DNA of 43,024 bases from Gemmatimonadota bacterium (GTDB lineage: Bacteria; Gemmatimonadota; Gemmatimonadetes; Gemmatimonadales; Gemmatimonadaceae): assembly GCA_031127075.1 (NCBI GenBank), contig JARIFA010000012.1:1-43024 (forward strand), given 5' to 3'. The translations under genes were made by a program, and so were the position numbers. The first letter of the stretch is position 1, and each line of letters begins with the position of its first letter. Below, one piece after another: positions 31,511 through 41,969 of the stretch. The notes below the pieces were generated by a model. The model made no database searches, was not told the origin of the DNA, and saw nothing but the letters and a program-made list of their open reading frames with translations.

Positions 31511-32424
31511 GTGTCGAGCGCCTGGTCGAAGGTCACGAGGCGATGGAAGTCCGCGACGCGCCGTTCGATGTCGGTGCGCGAGATCTCGAGGAGCCGCGTG
31601 ATGGAGAATCCCTCGACGACGAACGAGCCCATCGCCGAGCCGAGCACGACGGCGCGGCGCAGGTTCGCGTCGCTGAGGTCGCGTGTACGCGCGAGCCATC
31701 CCATGAACCCGCCGGCGAAGGAATCCCCCGCCCCGGTGGGATCGAACACCGACTCGAGTGGATACGCCGGCGCGAAGAAGACGGACTCCCGCGTGAACAT
31801 GAAGGCGCCGTGCTCGCCCTTCTTGATGAGCACCGTCCGCGGGCCGCGGTCGAGGATCCAGCGCGCCGCCTGCACGAGATTCGCCTGCTCCGTGAGCTGG
31901 CGGGCTTCGCCGTCGTTGAGCGTGATCAGGTCGACCTTGCCGAGCAGCTCGAGGAGGTCCGCACGACGCGACTCGATCCAGAAGTTCATCGTGTCGCAGG
32001 CGACGAGCTTCGGCTGGCGGACCTGCCGCAGCACGTCAAGCTGGAGCCGGGGATCGATGTTCGCGAGGAAGACGAACTCCGCGTCGCGGAACGCCTCCGG
32101 CAGCTTCGGGCGGAAATGCGAGAAGACGCCGAGCCGCGTCTCGAGCGTCTCCGCCGAGTTGAGGTCGTGCCGGTACCGACCGCGCCACCGGAACGACTCC
32201 CCCTCGGCGTGCTCCAGGCCGGTGAAGTCGACGCCGCGGGCCTTGAGGGGCTCCAGCTTCTCGACCGGGTAGTCACTTCCGACCACGCCGACGAGCTGGA
32301 CCGGGCCCTGGTGCGACGCGGATGCCGAGAAGTAGTTGGCCGAGCCGCCGATCACCTCATCGGCTTTGCCGAAGGGGGTCTCGACCGAATCGAGCGCGAC
32401 GGAACCGACGACGAGGAGCGACAT
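31507..32424 (-). CDS. PfkB-family carbohydrate/nucleoside kinase
   Basis: A 305-residue ribokinase-fold kinase. The N-terminal GGSANYFSASASH segment marks the substrate region, and the C-terminal DPTGAGDSFAGGFMG carries the catalytic Asp and anion hole. The substrate is unknown. Coupling to purM by a GTGA overlap makes a nucleoside such as inosine or guanosine, or ribose, attractive, but that is inference. The start ATG 32424 gives the normal N-terminus (SLLVVGSVALD); no strong ribosome site is seen. Confidence 0.9.
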   Translation of the reverse strand: MSLLVVGSVALDSVETPFGKADEVIGGSANYFSASASHQGPVQLVGVVGSDYPVEKLEPLKARGVDFTGLEHAEGESFRWRGRYRHDLNSAETLETRLGVFSHFRPKLPEAFRDAEFVFLANIDPRLQLDVLRQVRQPKLVACDTMNFWIESRRADLLELLGKVDLITLNDGEARQLTEQANLVQAARWILDRGPRTVLIKKGEHGAFMFTRESVFFAPAYPLESVFDPTGAGDSFAGGFMGWLARTRDLSDANLRRAVVLGSAMGSFVVEGFSITRLLEISRTDIERRVADFHRLVTFDQALDT

Positions 32425-32461
32425 GGGACGACGGATCAGGGGTGGGCGTGCAGCGCGCGGC

Positions 32462-34105
32462 TCACATCCGCTCGGGGGCGGAGATCCCGAGCAGCGCGAG
32501 GCCGTTGGCAAGGGTGATGCGCGCGGCCTTGGCGAGCGCGAGCCGCGCCGCGAGGACCGTCGGCGCCTCGCCGAGCACGTGATGCTTATGGTACCACGTG
32601 TGGACGAGACGCGCCGTCTCGAGGAGCCAGTTGGCGACGCGATGCGGCTCGAGCGCGTCCGCGGCCCCCGCGACCAGGGTCGGCCAGTCGAGGAGCGCCT
32701 TCACCAGCTCGCGCTCCTCGGGTGTGTCGAGCGCCGCCCAGACGACGCCGTCGCCGGTGACGCGCGACGGATCGACCTCCCCGACACGGAAGATCCCGCT
32801 GAGGCGCGCGTGCGCCATCTGAATGTAGTAGACGGGATTCTCCTCCGACTGGGCACGCGCGAGGTCGACGTCGAAGACGAGCTGCGAATCCCCCTTCCGC
32901 ATCAGGAAGAAGTATCGGACCGCGTCCCGCCCGACCTCGTCGATGAGGTCGCGGACGGTGACGTAACTGCCGGCGCGCTTGGAGATCTTCACCTCCTCCC
33001 CACCACGCATCACCGTCACCATCTGGTGGAGCACGTACTCGGGATAGCCGGCGGGGATCCCGACCCCGAGCGCCTGCAGCCCGGCCCGGACGCGGGCCGT
33101 CGTCCCGTGGTGGTCTGCGCCCTGCACATTGACGGCGCGCGTGAAGCCGCGCTCGAACTTCGTCACGTGGTACGCGACGTCCGGGACGAAGTAGGTGAAG
33201 GTGCCGTCGCGCTTCCGCATCACACGGTCTTTGTCGTCACCGAACGCGGTCGTGCGGAGAAAGAGCGCGCCGTCGTCCTCGAAGGTGTGTCCCGCGGCGA
33301 CGAGATCGGCGACGGTCCGCTCGACGCGCCCGTCGGTGTAGAGGGAGGACTCGAGGTAGTAGACGTCGAACCGCACCCCAAAGGCACGCAGGTCGAGGTC
33401 CTGCTCCTTGCGCAGCTCGCGGACCGCGACCGCGCGCACCGCCTCGAGCTCGTCACCGCGCGCGTCGGTGGGATACTCCGCGGCGTAGCGCTCCGCGATC
33501 TCCGCGATGTAGGCGCCGTGATACCCGCCCTCGGGGATCTCGAGCGGGAGCCCGGCGCGCTCGCGGAGCCGTGCCTGCACCGACCGGGCGAGATTCGCGA
33601 TCTGCACGCCGGCATCGTTGTAGTAGAACTCGCGCGTGACGTCCCAGCCCTGCGCGGTGAGCAGGGCGGAGATCGCGTCCCCGAGGGCGGCCTGGCGGCC
33701 GTGCCCCACGTGCAGCGGGCCCGTCGGATTCGCGGAAACGAACTCGACGACGACGGTGCGGCCGACCGGCGCATCGGCGCGCCCCCAGCCCTCCCCCGCT
33801 TCAAGGATCCGGGCGAGCCCGGCGGCGAGGTCGCCGGTGGCGAGGCGGAAGTTGAGGAACCCCGGCCCCGCCACCGACGCTTCGGCGACGCCCGCGGCGG
33901 CTAGATCGAGCGCGCCGACGAGGGCATCCGCGACCTCCCGCGGCTTCCGCCCGAGCGGCTTGGCGAGGGTCATCGCGAGGTTCGTCGCCCAATCCCCGTG
34001 CGACGGGTCCCTCGGCCGCTCGAGCGCCGGGGCGACGTCCGCCGGCGCCCCCACCGCGACGGCGGCCTGCACCAGCGCCGCGCGCAGCCGGTCGACGGCG
34101 CTCAC
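32462..34105 (-). CDS. argS: Arginyl-tRNA synthetase
   Basis: Charges tRNA-Arg. The 547-residue class I synthetase has the HIGH-equivalent HVGH within ANPTGPLHVGHGRQA. The KMSKS-equivalent is KISKRAG. The C-terminal DALR anticodon-binding domain is seen at ALEPHRVANWLLETARLVHTWY and the end is MSAPER-like. The start is GTG 34105, overlapping the zinc-ribbon gene's stop as GTGA. The frame is open further up, but there it reads through the Ser/Gly repeat of the neighbour in another frame and is not part of the enzyme. Confidence 0.97.
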   Translation of the reverse strand: MSAVDRLRAALVQAAVAVGAPADVAPALERPRDPSHGDWATNLAMTLAKPLGRKPREVADALVGALDLAAAGVAEASVAGPGFLNFRLATGDLAAGLARILEAGEGWGRADAPVGRTVVVEFVSANPTGPLHVGHGRQAALGDAISALLTAQGWDVTREFYYNDAGVQIANLARSVQARLRERAGLPLEIPEGGYHGAYIAEIAERYAAEYPTDARGDELEAVRAVAVRELRKEQDLDLRAFGVRFDVYYLESSLYTDGRVERTVADLVAAGHTFEDDGALFLRTTAFGDDKDRVMRKRDGTFTYFVPDVAYHVTKFERGFTRAVNVQGADHHGTTARVRAGLQALGVGIPAGYPEYVLHQMVTVMRGGEEVKISKRAGSYVTVRDLIDEVGRDAVRYFFLMRKGDSQLVFDVDLARAQSEENPVYYIQMAHARLSGIFRVGEVDPSRVTGDGVVWAALDTPEERELVKALLDWPTLVAGAADALEPHRVANWLLETARLVHTWYHKHHVLGEAPTVLAARLALAKAARITLANGLALLGISAPERM

Positions 34106-34497
34106 GAGGCCGACCCGCTCGACGAGCCGCCCGTCGCGCTGCTGGACGATCCGCTGGACGATCCGCTGGACGATCCACCGGACGATCCGCTGGACGACGC
34201 GGAACCGGTGGCGGCCGGGCTGCCGGCGGGCGCGGGTGACGCGGCGGCATCGGACTTCGCCGGCGCAGCGGCGTCCGTCTTCGCGGCGGCTGCGCGCTGA
34301 TCCTTCTTCCCGTCCTTGCCGTAATCCGTGATGTAGAAGCCGGAGCCCTTGAACAGGAGCCCGCCCCCCGCCGACATACGGCGAGGCGCCTCCGCCCCGC
34401 AGGTCGGGCACGGCAGCACGCTGGCCGCGGCGCTGATCTTCAGGACGAAGTGTTCGAAATCGTGCCCCGAGGGGCAGCGGTACTCGTAGGTCGGCAT
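34102..34497 (-). CDS. FmdB-type zinc-ribbon protein with a Ser/Gly-repeat tail
   Basis: A 131-residue protein. Residues 1 to about 55 are the FmdB/CxxC regulatory zinc ribbon: MPTYEYRCPSGHDFE, then CPTCGAEAPRR and FKGSGFYITDYGK. The middle is Ala/Lys-rich and the last 35 residues are almost only Ser and Gly, encoded in part by a 12-base tandem repeat (34141-34200). The function of this family is not settled; a DNA- or ribosome-related regulatory role has been suggested. It is the first gene after the promoter at 34532-34560 and is coupled to argS. Confidence 0.92.
   Translation of the reverse strand: MPTYEYRCPSGHDFEHFVLKISAAASVLPCPTCGAEAPRRMSAGGGLLFKGSGFYITDYGKDGKKDQRAAAAKTDAAAPAKSDAAASPAPAGSPAATGSASSSGSSGGSSSGSSSGSSSSATGGSSSGSAS
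34141..34200. repeat. 12-base minisatellite, five copies
   Basis: The unit GCTGGACGATCC occurs three times exactly (34141-34176), once as ACCGGACGATCC (34177-34188) and once as GCTGGACGACGC (34189-34200). The period is a multiple of three, so copy-number change would add or remove four residues (Gly-Ser-Ser-Ser) from the zinc-ribbon protein's tail without frameshift. Confidence 0.92.
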
Positions 34498-34531
34498 CGG
34501 GAGGAGTCGGCGTAACGCGCGGAACCGACTG

Positions 34532-34560
34532 AAGTTAGCCGCCAGCGAGAGCCCCTACAA
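34532..34560 (-). promoter_or_regulatory. Promoter of the fmdB-argS-purM-rib transcription unit
   Basis: On the minus strand there is a -35 TTGTAG (plus 34555-34560), a 17-base spacer and a -10 TAACTT (plus 34532-34537), the same -10 as the tRNA promoter. It lies in the 71-base gap after the mutase gene, and the predicted start near 34525 leaves a 28-base leader before the ATG at 34497. Confidence 0.6.
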
Positions 34561-34568
34561 GCGACGCG

Positions 34569-36170
<1,602 letters not shown>

Positions 36171-36216
36171 GACAGAAATCTGGCATCGGGGCGCCGGACG
36201 CGCGCCCCGTCAGCCC

Positions 36217-37230
36217 TCAGCCGCCGGCCAGCAGCTCGGCGGCGATCGCCACGTCGGCCTTCGACCCGACGAAGTACGGCGACCGCTGGTGCAGCGCGGT
36301 CGGGGCCACGTCGAGGATCCGCTGCCGCCCGTCGATGGCGGCGCCGCCCGCCTGCTCGCAGATGAAGGCGAGGGGATTGCACTCGTAGAGCAGCCGCAAC
36401 TTCCCCGTCGGACTCTTGGAGTTCGCCGGATACGCGAAGAGTCCGCCGCCAAGCAGGTTGCGATGGAAGTCGGCGACGAGCGACCCCACATAGCGCACGT
36501 TCATCGCCTCGCGCTGGCCATCCATCCCGCGATAGCGCTGGATGAGTGCCGCAACCTCCGGGGTCCAATGCTGTTCGTACGCCTCGTTCACCGAGAGATA
36601 TCGCCCGTGCTCGGGGATGCGGATGTGGGGATGCGAGAGGAGATACTCCCCGATCGCCGGGTCGAGGGTGAAACCGTGCGCGCCCTGCCCCGTGGTGTAC
36701 ACGAGCATGGTCGAGGAGCCGTAGATCACATAGCCGGCGGCGACCTGCCGATAGCCGGGCTGGAGCATATCGGCGACGGTGCCCGCCCCGCCCTCCGGGG
36801 TCACGCGCCGGAGGACCGAGAAGATTGTCCCCACGGGGATATTCACGTCGATGTTCGACGAGCCATCGAGGGGATCGAAGAGGAGGACATAATTGCCGCG
36901 GTCGAAGCGGTCGGGGATCGCGATGACCCCCTCCTCCTCCTCGGACGCCATCGCGCAGAGCCGCCCGCCGTGATCGAGCGCCTTGACGATGATGTCGTTC
37001 GCGATGACATCGAGCTTCTGCTGGATCTCCCCTTGCACATTCGAGGTCTCGCGCGCGCCGAGCACGTCCGCGAGCCCGGCGAGCCGGACCTTGTTCGCGA
37101 TCATCTTGCTGGCGAGCGCGAGGTCGTAGAGGATCCCGGAAAGCGCCCCGGTCGCCTCCGGATGCTTCCGCTCCTGCTCGATGATGAACCGCTCGATCGT
37201 GACGACGGACGTGGCGGTGTTGGTGACCAC
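36217..37230 (-). CDS. fbp: Fructose-1,6-bisphosphatase, class I
   Basis: Key gluconeogenic phosphatase, 337 residues. It has the metal and substrate motifs [37 protein letters not shown] and [20 protein letters not shown], all typical of the class I enzyme. The start is GTG 37230, with GGAG six bases upstream. It follows comEC after 43 bases. Confidence 0.97.
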   Translation of the reverse strand: MVTNTATSVVTIERFIIEQERKHPEATGALSGILYDLALASKMIANKVRLAGLADVLGARETSNVQGEIQQKLDVIANDIIVKALDHGGRLCAMASEEEEGVIAIPDRFDRGNYVLLFDPLDGSSNIDVNIPVGTIFSVLRRVTPEGGAGTVADMLQPGYRQVAAGYVIYGSSTMLVYTTGQGAHGFTLDPAIGEYLLSHPHIRIPEHGRYLSVNEAYEQHWTPEVAALIQRYRGMDGQREAMNVRYVGSLVADFHRNLLGGGLFAYPANSKSPTGKLRLLYECNPLAFICEQAGGAAIDGRQRILDVAPTALHQRSPYFVGSKADVAIAAELLAGG

Positions 37231-37273
37231 GGGGCGCTCCGAAACGGAAGGTGAGGCGCGGGGAGGGGGCCCG

Positions 37274-39367
37274 TCACCGGGAAACCTCGCCGGACGACGC
37301 GGGCCGGGGCAATGGCGCCGTTATCTCCCAGCGCTGCCCCGCCGCCCGGACCTCCCAGCGGTCACCATCCGTGCGGAGGCGGACGCTGCCCAGTTGATCG
37401 GTCCGGAGGACGGTGGTGCCACGATCCAGCAGGCGACGCATCACCGTCGGCGCGGGGTGGCCGTAGCGGTTCGTCGCACCGACCGAGACGAGGGCGACGC
37501 GCGGCCGCACCGCGTCGAGAAACGCCTCGGAGGTACTCGTCGTGGATCCGTGGTGCGCCACCTTCAGCACGTCCGCGCGCAGCGCCTCGGACGCATACCG
37601 CCCGAGGAGCCATGCTTCCTCAGCGGCCTCGGCATCTCCCGTGAGCAGGAGGCGCGACGCGCCGTACTGCAGCCGCACGACCGCGCTCGCCGCGTTCGGG
37701 TCCGTGAGGCCGGTCACCCACGCCGAATCGGGGGCGAGGAAGGTGCAGGTGATGCCGTCGATCGTGAGGACCTCGCCCGGTCGGATACGCCCCCATCGGG
37801 CGCCCGCCGCCCCGACCGCGGCGAGGGCGTCCCGGTACGCCCCCTGCGCCGCGACGTACCCGCCATCACGCACCTGCGCCGGCCGCAGCGCTCGCACGAC
37901 ACTCGCCGCGCCACCGATGTGATCCGCATGGGGATGCGTGAGCACGAGGAGCGCGAGCGTGCCGCCGGGTCGACGCAGTGCAGGCAGGATGGTCCGTCGA
38001 CCCGCGTCCCCACCGCGCCACGTGCGCCCCGCGTCGACGAGGATCCACCGACCCCGCGGGGTCCGCACGGCGACGGCGTCGCCCTGCCCCACATCGAGGA
38101 GATGCACCTCCATCGCCGGCCGTCCCCCGAGCCGCGGGCCCCGCACGGGCCACCACGGCATCGCGGCGAGGCTCAGTGCGCCGACGAGGAGCGCGGGCGT
38201 CGGCCGCACCGACCAGACCGCGACGAGCAGGGCGACGACCGCGATACCGGCGAGCGTAGCCACCGCCAGCGACGGGGCGACCGCCAGGCTCGCCCACGAC
38301 GGCGCGCTCGCCGCGATCGCGATTCCGTCGAGCGCGTGGAGGAGCGGCCGTGCGGCGGCGGCGGCGACCGGCGCCACGCCACCCTCGGGCAACATCATCG
38401 CGAGGAACAGTGTGGGCTGCAGCACCGCCACGATCGGTGCGGCCGCCACGTTCGCCAGCGGTCCGATCAGGCTGAGCCGACCGAAGTGCCAGGCCACGAG
38501 GGGCGCGGTCACGAGCGTCGCGACGGTGCCGGTCACGAGCTCGCGCCGGATCGCGCCCATCGGCATCTCCGCCTCGTCGGACCGCCGCCGCGCCCATCGC
38601 CCCGCCGCCACGAGCGCCGCATACCCGGCGACCGAGAGCTGCCACCCGAGGTCGCCGACGACGCGCGCATCGAGCACGACGGGACCGATCGCGCCGAGGG
38701 TGAACGCGCCCCACGGATGGACCGGCCGCTGTCGCGCGCGCGCGAGCGCCATCGCGGCGAAGAGCACGACGCTTCGGACCGCGGGCGCCGGGGCGCCGAT
38801 CGCCGCGACGTAGACGACCGCCACCACGACCGCCGCGGCGTCGGCGGTGCGCCGGGAGAGTCGCATCGCCCGGAAGGCGAGCGTGAGCGCCGCCCCGACG
38901 ATCGCAACGTGCAAGCCGGAGATCGACAGCAGATGCACGAGCCCCGCGTCGGCATAGCGATCGCGCAGGGCCGGGGTGAGGCCATCGGTCTCGGCGATGA
39001 GCAGCGCGCGGACCACCCCCGCCTCGGCGCCGAAGAGCCGGTCGAGTCGGGCGGAGGTCGCGCGACGCCACGAGGCGAGCGCGGCGGCCGCGTCCCCCGT
39101 CCGTCCCCCGTCCGCCGCCGGGCCCGTCTCCGCGGCACCGACCACGTGCGGCGTGGCGCGCCCCTCGGTGAACGCCAGCGACGCGCCGTGCGCCATCGCC
39201 GCGAGCGCGATCACGAGCGCCGGCGCCACCGCGCGCCCACGTCCTGTCGCCGCGGCACCGGCACTGCCGACCACGGCCACGATGGCGAGGGACGTGACGG
39301 GCAGCGCGGCCCGCGCGAGCAGCAGGCCCGTGACCCACGCGGCACCGGCCACGAAACTGAGAGGCAT
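37274..39367 (-). CDS. comEC: ComEC/Rec2-family DNA uptake channel protein
   Basis: An inner-membrane protein of about 697 residues that in competent bacteria forms the channel for single-stranded DNA. The Competence domain has [20 protein letters not shown] and many transmembrane helices. The C-terminal metallo-beta-lactamase-like domain has [12 protein letters not shown] and [10 protein letters not shown] with the metal ligands intact. The N-terminal region before the Competence domain is short (about 120 residues), and the usual OB-fold (DUF4131) segment seems reduced or missing. The start is ATG 39367; a GTG at 39391 is an alternative. A perfect hairpin lies between them. Confidence 0.93.
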   Translation of the reverse strand: MPLSFVAGAAWVTGLLLARAALPVTSLAIVAVVGSAGAAATGRGRAVAPALVIALAAMAHGASLAFTEGRATPHVVGAAETGPAADGGRTGDAAAALASWRRATSARLDRLFGAEAGVVRALLIAETDGLTPALRDRYADAGLVHLLSISGLHVAIVGAALTLAFRAMRLSRRTADAAAVVVAVVYVAAIGAPAPAVRSVVLFAAMALARARQRPVHPWGAFTLGAIGPVVLDARVVGDLGWQLSVAGYAALVAAGRWARRRSDEAEMPMGAIRRELVTGTVATLVTAPLVAWHFGRLSLIGPLANVAAAPIVAVLQPTLFLAMMLPEGGVAPVAAAAARPLLHALDGIAIAASAPSWASLAVAPSLAVATLAGIAVVALLVAVWSVRPTPALLVGALSLAAMPWWPVRGPRLGGRPAMEVHLLDVGQGDAVAVRTPRGRWILVDAGRTWRGGDAGRRTILPALRRPGGTLALLVLTHPHADHIGGAASVVRALRPAQVRDGGYVAAQGAYRDALAAVGAAGARWGRIRPGEVLTIDGITCTFLAPDSAWVTGLTDPNAASAVVRLQYGASRLLLTGDAEAAEEAWLLGRYASEALRADVLKVAHHGSTTSTSEAFLDAVRPRVALVSVGATNRYGHPAPTVMRRLLDRGTTVLRTDQLGSVRLRTDGDRWEVRAAGQRWEITAPLPRPASSGEVSR

Positions 39368-39383
39368 CGGATGACAGCATCCG
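39368..39383 (-). promoter_or_regulatory. Perfect 6-bp hairpin abutting the comEC ATG
   Basis: CGGATG-CTGT-CATCCG on the minus strand ends directly at the ATG of 39367. It fills the place of the ribosome site, so it would hinder initiation there, or else argue for the GTG start at 39391. Confidence 0.45.
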
Positions 39384-39408
39384 CGCGTCACCGCGCCGAC
39401 GCATCATC

Positions 39409-39444
39409 GGGGCCGCGCGCGCGTCATCGCGCCGCGCCGGCCCC
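39409..39444 (-). terminator. GC hairpin after miaB
   Basis: GGGGCCG (39409-39415) pairs with CGGCCCC (39438-39444), and the GC-only inner sequence can pair further around a TCAT turn. It begins nine bases past the miaB stop. No T-tract follows. Terminator-like by position only. Confidence 0.45.
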
Positions 39445-39452
39445 GGGTGGGC

Positions 39453-40787
39453 TCACCCCGCCATCGGCAGGGGTCGCCGCTCATCGACGAGCGTCCCGGT
39501 GAACGTCGCGCCGCTGGTCCCGGTGAGCTCCACGGTCACATACCGCCCGATCCAGCTCGTCGGGCCGGCGACGAGCACGGTCTTGAAGTCGCGTGACCGT
39601 CCCTGCAGCAGCTCCCCGCCCTTCCGCGCCTCCTTCTCGACGAGGACCTCGAGGCGATCACCGAGACGGGCGAGGTTCCGCTCGCGGGCGATCCCGCGCA
39701 CGGTCGCGACCAGCGCGTCGTAGCGGGCATCCATCACCGCCGGGGCGATCGTCCACTCGGGGGGCATCCGCGTCGCGGGGGTCCCCTCCCGCGCGGAGAA
39801 CTTGAAGGTGAAGGCATCGTCGAACCGCACCTCGCGGCAGAGCGAGAGCGTCTCCTCGAACTCGGCGTCCGTCTCCCCGGGGAAGCCGACGATGATATCG
39901 GTCGTGAGCGTGAGCCCAGGGATCGCCGCGCGGAGCCGCGCCACGGAGTCGAGATAGTCCTCGCGCGTATAGCGGCGCAGCATCCGCTTGAGCATCGAGG
40001 TGCTCCCGCTCTGCATCGGCAGGTGCACGTGCTCGCAGACCGTGGGCGTCTCCGCCATCGCCGCGATCACGCGGTCGGAGAAGTCGTTCGGGTGCGGGCT
40101 CGTGTAGCGCAGGCGCCGGAGCCCGGGCACGGCACCCACCGCGCGGAGGAGATCGGCGAAGTCGTGGGTGCCGTCGTGATACGAATTGACGGTCTGCCCG
40201 AGCAGAATGACCTCGTGGATCCCCTGCGCGACCACCGCCTCGGTCTCGCGGACGACGTCGGCGAGCTGCCGACTTCGCTCGGGGCCGCGCGTGGTCGGCA
40301 CGATACAGTACGTGCAGCGATAGTCGCAGCCGCGCTGCACGGGAATCCACGCCTTCACGCCATCGAACCGCCGGGCGGTGACGTCCTCGTAGTGCTCCTC
40401 GAGATCGAAGTCGGTGGCGACGCGGCGCTCGCCTTGCCGGGCCCCTTCGAGGAGCGACGGGAGCATCCGATACGCGTCGGGCCCGACGACGAGCTGCACG
40501 CGGGTATCGGTCTCGAGGAGCCGGGGGCCGAGGCGCTGCGCCATGCACCCCGTCACCCCGAGGACGGCGCCGGCCTTGAGGTCGCGCCGGAGCTCGCCGA
40601 GGCGGCCGATCACGCGCTGCTCGGCGTTCTCACGGATGGCGCAGGTGTTCACCAGGACCACGTCGGCGCCGACCGGGTCGTCGACGGCGGCATACCCTTC
40701 GCGCGCCAGGGCGCCGTACATCAGCTCAGAGTCGCTGACGTTCATCTGGCAGCCGTAGGTCTCGATGTAGACGGTGCGGCGGGTCAC
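39453..40787 (-). CDS. miaB: tRNA-2-methylthio-N6-dimethylallyladenosine synthase
   Basis: A radical-SAM methylthiotransferase that modifies A37 of tRNAs reading UNN codons. The 444-residue protein has the N-terminal cluster cysteines in ETYGCQMN, NTCAIRENA and TGCMAQ. The radical-SAM motif CDYRCTYC is followed by IVPTTRGPERSR. The C-terminal TRAM domain is at about 380-440. The start is GTG 40787, overlapping the histidine kinase stop as GTGA. Confidence 0.97.
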   Translation of the reverse strand: MTRRTVYIETYGCQMNVSDSELMYGALAREGYAAVDDPVGADVVLVNTCAIRENAEQRVIGRLGELRRDLKAGAVLGVTGCMAQRLGPRLLETDTRVQLVVGPDAYRMLPSLLEGARQGERRVATDFDLEEHYEDVTARRFDGVKAWIPVQRGCDYRCTYCIVPTTRGPERSRQLADVVRETEAVVAQGIHEVILLGQTVNSYHDGTHDFADLLRAVGAVPGLRRLRYTSPHPNDFSDRVIAAMAETPTVCEHVHLPMQSGSTSMLKRMLRRYTREDYLDSVARLRAAIPGLTLTTDIIVGFPGETDAEFEETLSLCREVRFDDAFTFKFSAREGTPATRMPPEWTIAPAVMDARYDALVATVRGIARERNLARLGDRLEVLVEKEARKGGELLQGRSRDFKTVLVAGPTSWIGRYVTVELTGTSGATFTGTLVDERRPLPMAG

Positions 40788-41959
40788 GGGCGCGGCGGGG
40801 CTGGGGTGAGCGGCAAACGGAGATGGAAGATACTGCCCTGCCCCTCCTCGCTCTCCACCCAGATGCGGCCGCCGTGCGACTCGACCGCGATCCGGCAGAA
40901 GGCGAGGCCGAGCCCGGAGCTGCGCACCCGGGGCGCGTGCGGACCTCGCACCTGTTCGAACTTCCGGAAGATGCGGTCCTGGAACGCCGGCGGGATGCCC
41001 GGTCCGTCATCGGCGACGGTGAGGTGGATCCCCTCCGCCTCCCGACGCGCCCCGAGGGTGACGGTCACCGGGGTCGCCGAGTGGGTGACGGCGTTCTGGA
41101 TCAGATTCGAGAGGACGCGCTTGAGCAGCGTCTTGTCGGCCTCGAAGACGGGCGCGTCGTCCTCGACCGCCGTGCGCGCGGTCGCCTGCTCCTGATGGAA
41201 GCGCACCGCCCAGTCATGGACGAGCTCCGCCATCAGTGCGCCCGGCGCGATCGGTTCGGGCTGCAAGGCGAGCGTCTGCTCGGAGACGCGGGAGACGTCC
41301 AGCAGGTCTTGGATGAGCCCGAGGAGGTCCTCGGCCTGCGACTCGACGTCGGAGAGGGCACGCGCCGGCTCCGGTGCGATGGCACCGAAGTCGCCGTCGC
41401 GGAGCATCTCTAACGTCGCCAGGACGGCGGTGAGCGGCGTCTTGAGATCGTGCACGATCATCCGCACGAGGTCCTCCCGCGCCTGCTGCGCCTCGCGAAG
41501 CTCGAGGAGGCTCTGCTCGAGCGCGTCGGTAGCGCCCTTGAGACGCAGGAGGCTCCGCACCCGTGCCCCGAGCACGTGCCGGTCGTGCGGCTTGAGGAGG
41601 AAGTCGTCACCGCCGGCCTCGATCGCCTTGAGGCGCACCGCCCCGTCATTGAGCGCGGAGACGAAGATGACGGGGATCCGCGCCGTGCGCGGATCGCGCT
41701 TGAGGCGACGGCAGACCTCGAAGCCGGTCTCGCGCGGATCGACGCCGAGGTCGCCCGCCGGCATCGAGACGTCGAGGATGCAGCAGTCGGGGCCCTCGGC
41801 GGTGGCGCGGGCGAGGGCCTCGGGACCATCGGCGGCGCTGATCACCCGGACCCCCAAGACGGCGAGCTGATCGCGCAGCAGCTCGACATTGGCTTCGACG
41901 TCGTCCGCGACGAGCACGAGCGCCCCGGCGCCATCCGACGGCAGCGGCGGGACGCTCAT
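40784..41959 (-). CDS. Receiver-histidine kinase (response-regulator domain first)
   Basis: A 391-residue soluble signalling protein with domains in reverse-hybrid order. Residues about 14-135 are a receiver with phospho-acceptor Asp63 (CCILDVSMP), acidic pair DD at 19-20 and the lysine in LLKPHD. A short coiled coil follows, then a HisKA dimerisation domain with His170 in VHDLKTPL, and an ATPase with N box LIQNAVTHS, DDGPGIP and GLGLAFC. No membrane segment or sensor domain is present, so input probably comes by phosphorylation of its receiver. No partner regulator is adjacent. It starts ten bases after the outer-membrane gene and overlaps miaB. Confidence 0.94.
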   Translation of the reverse strand: MSVPPLPSDGAGALVLVADDVEANVELLRDQLAVLGVRVISAADGPEALARATAEGPDCCILDVSMPAGDLGVDPRETGFEVCRRLKRDPRTARIPVIFVSALNDGAVRLKAIEAGGDDFLLKPHDRHVLGARVRSLLRLKGATDALEQSLLELREAQQAREDLVRMIVHDLKTPLTAVLATLEMLRDGDFGAIAPEPARALSDVESQAEDLLGLIQDLLDVSRVSEQTLALQPEPIAPGALMAELVHDWAVRFHQEQATARTAVEDDAPVFEADKTLLKRVLSNLIQNAVTHSATPVTVTLGARREAEGIHLTVADDGPGIPPAFQDRIFRKFEQVRGPHAPRVRSSGLGLAFCRIAVESHGGRIWVESEEGQGSIFHLRLPLTPAPPRP

Positions 41960-41969
41960 CGGCGCCGCC

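Noticed and set aside
34141-34200. CRISPR-like repeat
   Set aside because: The units are 12 bases, contiguous and coding, with no spacers.
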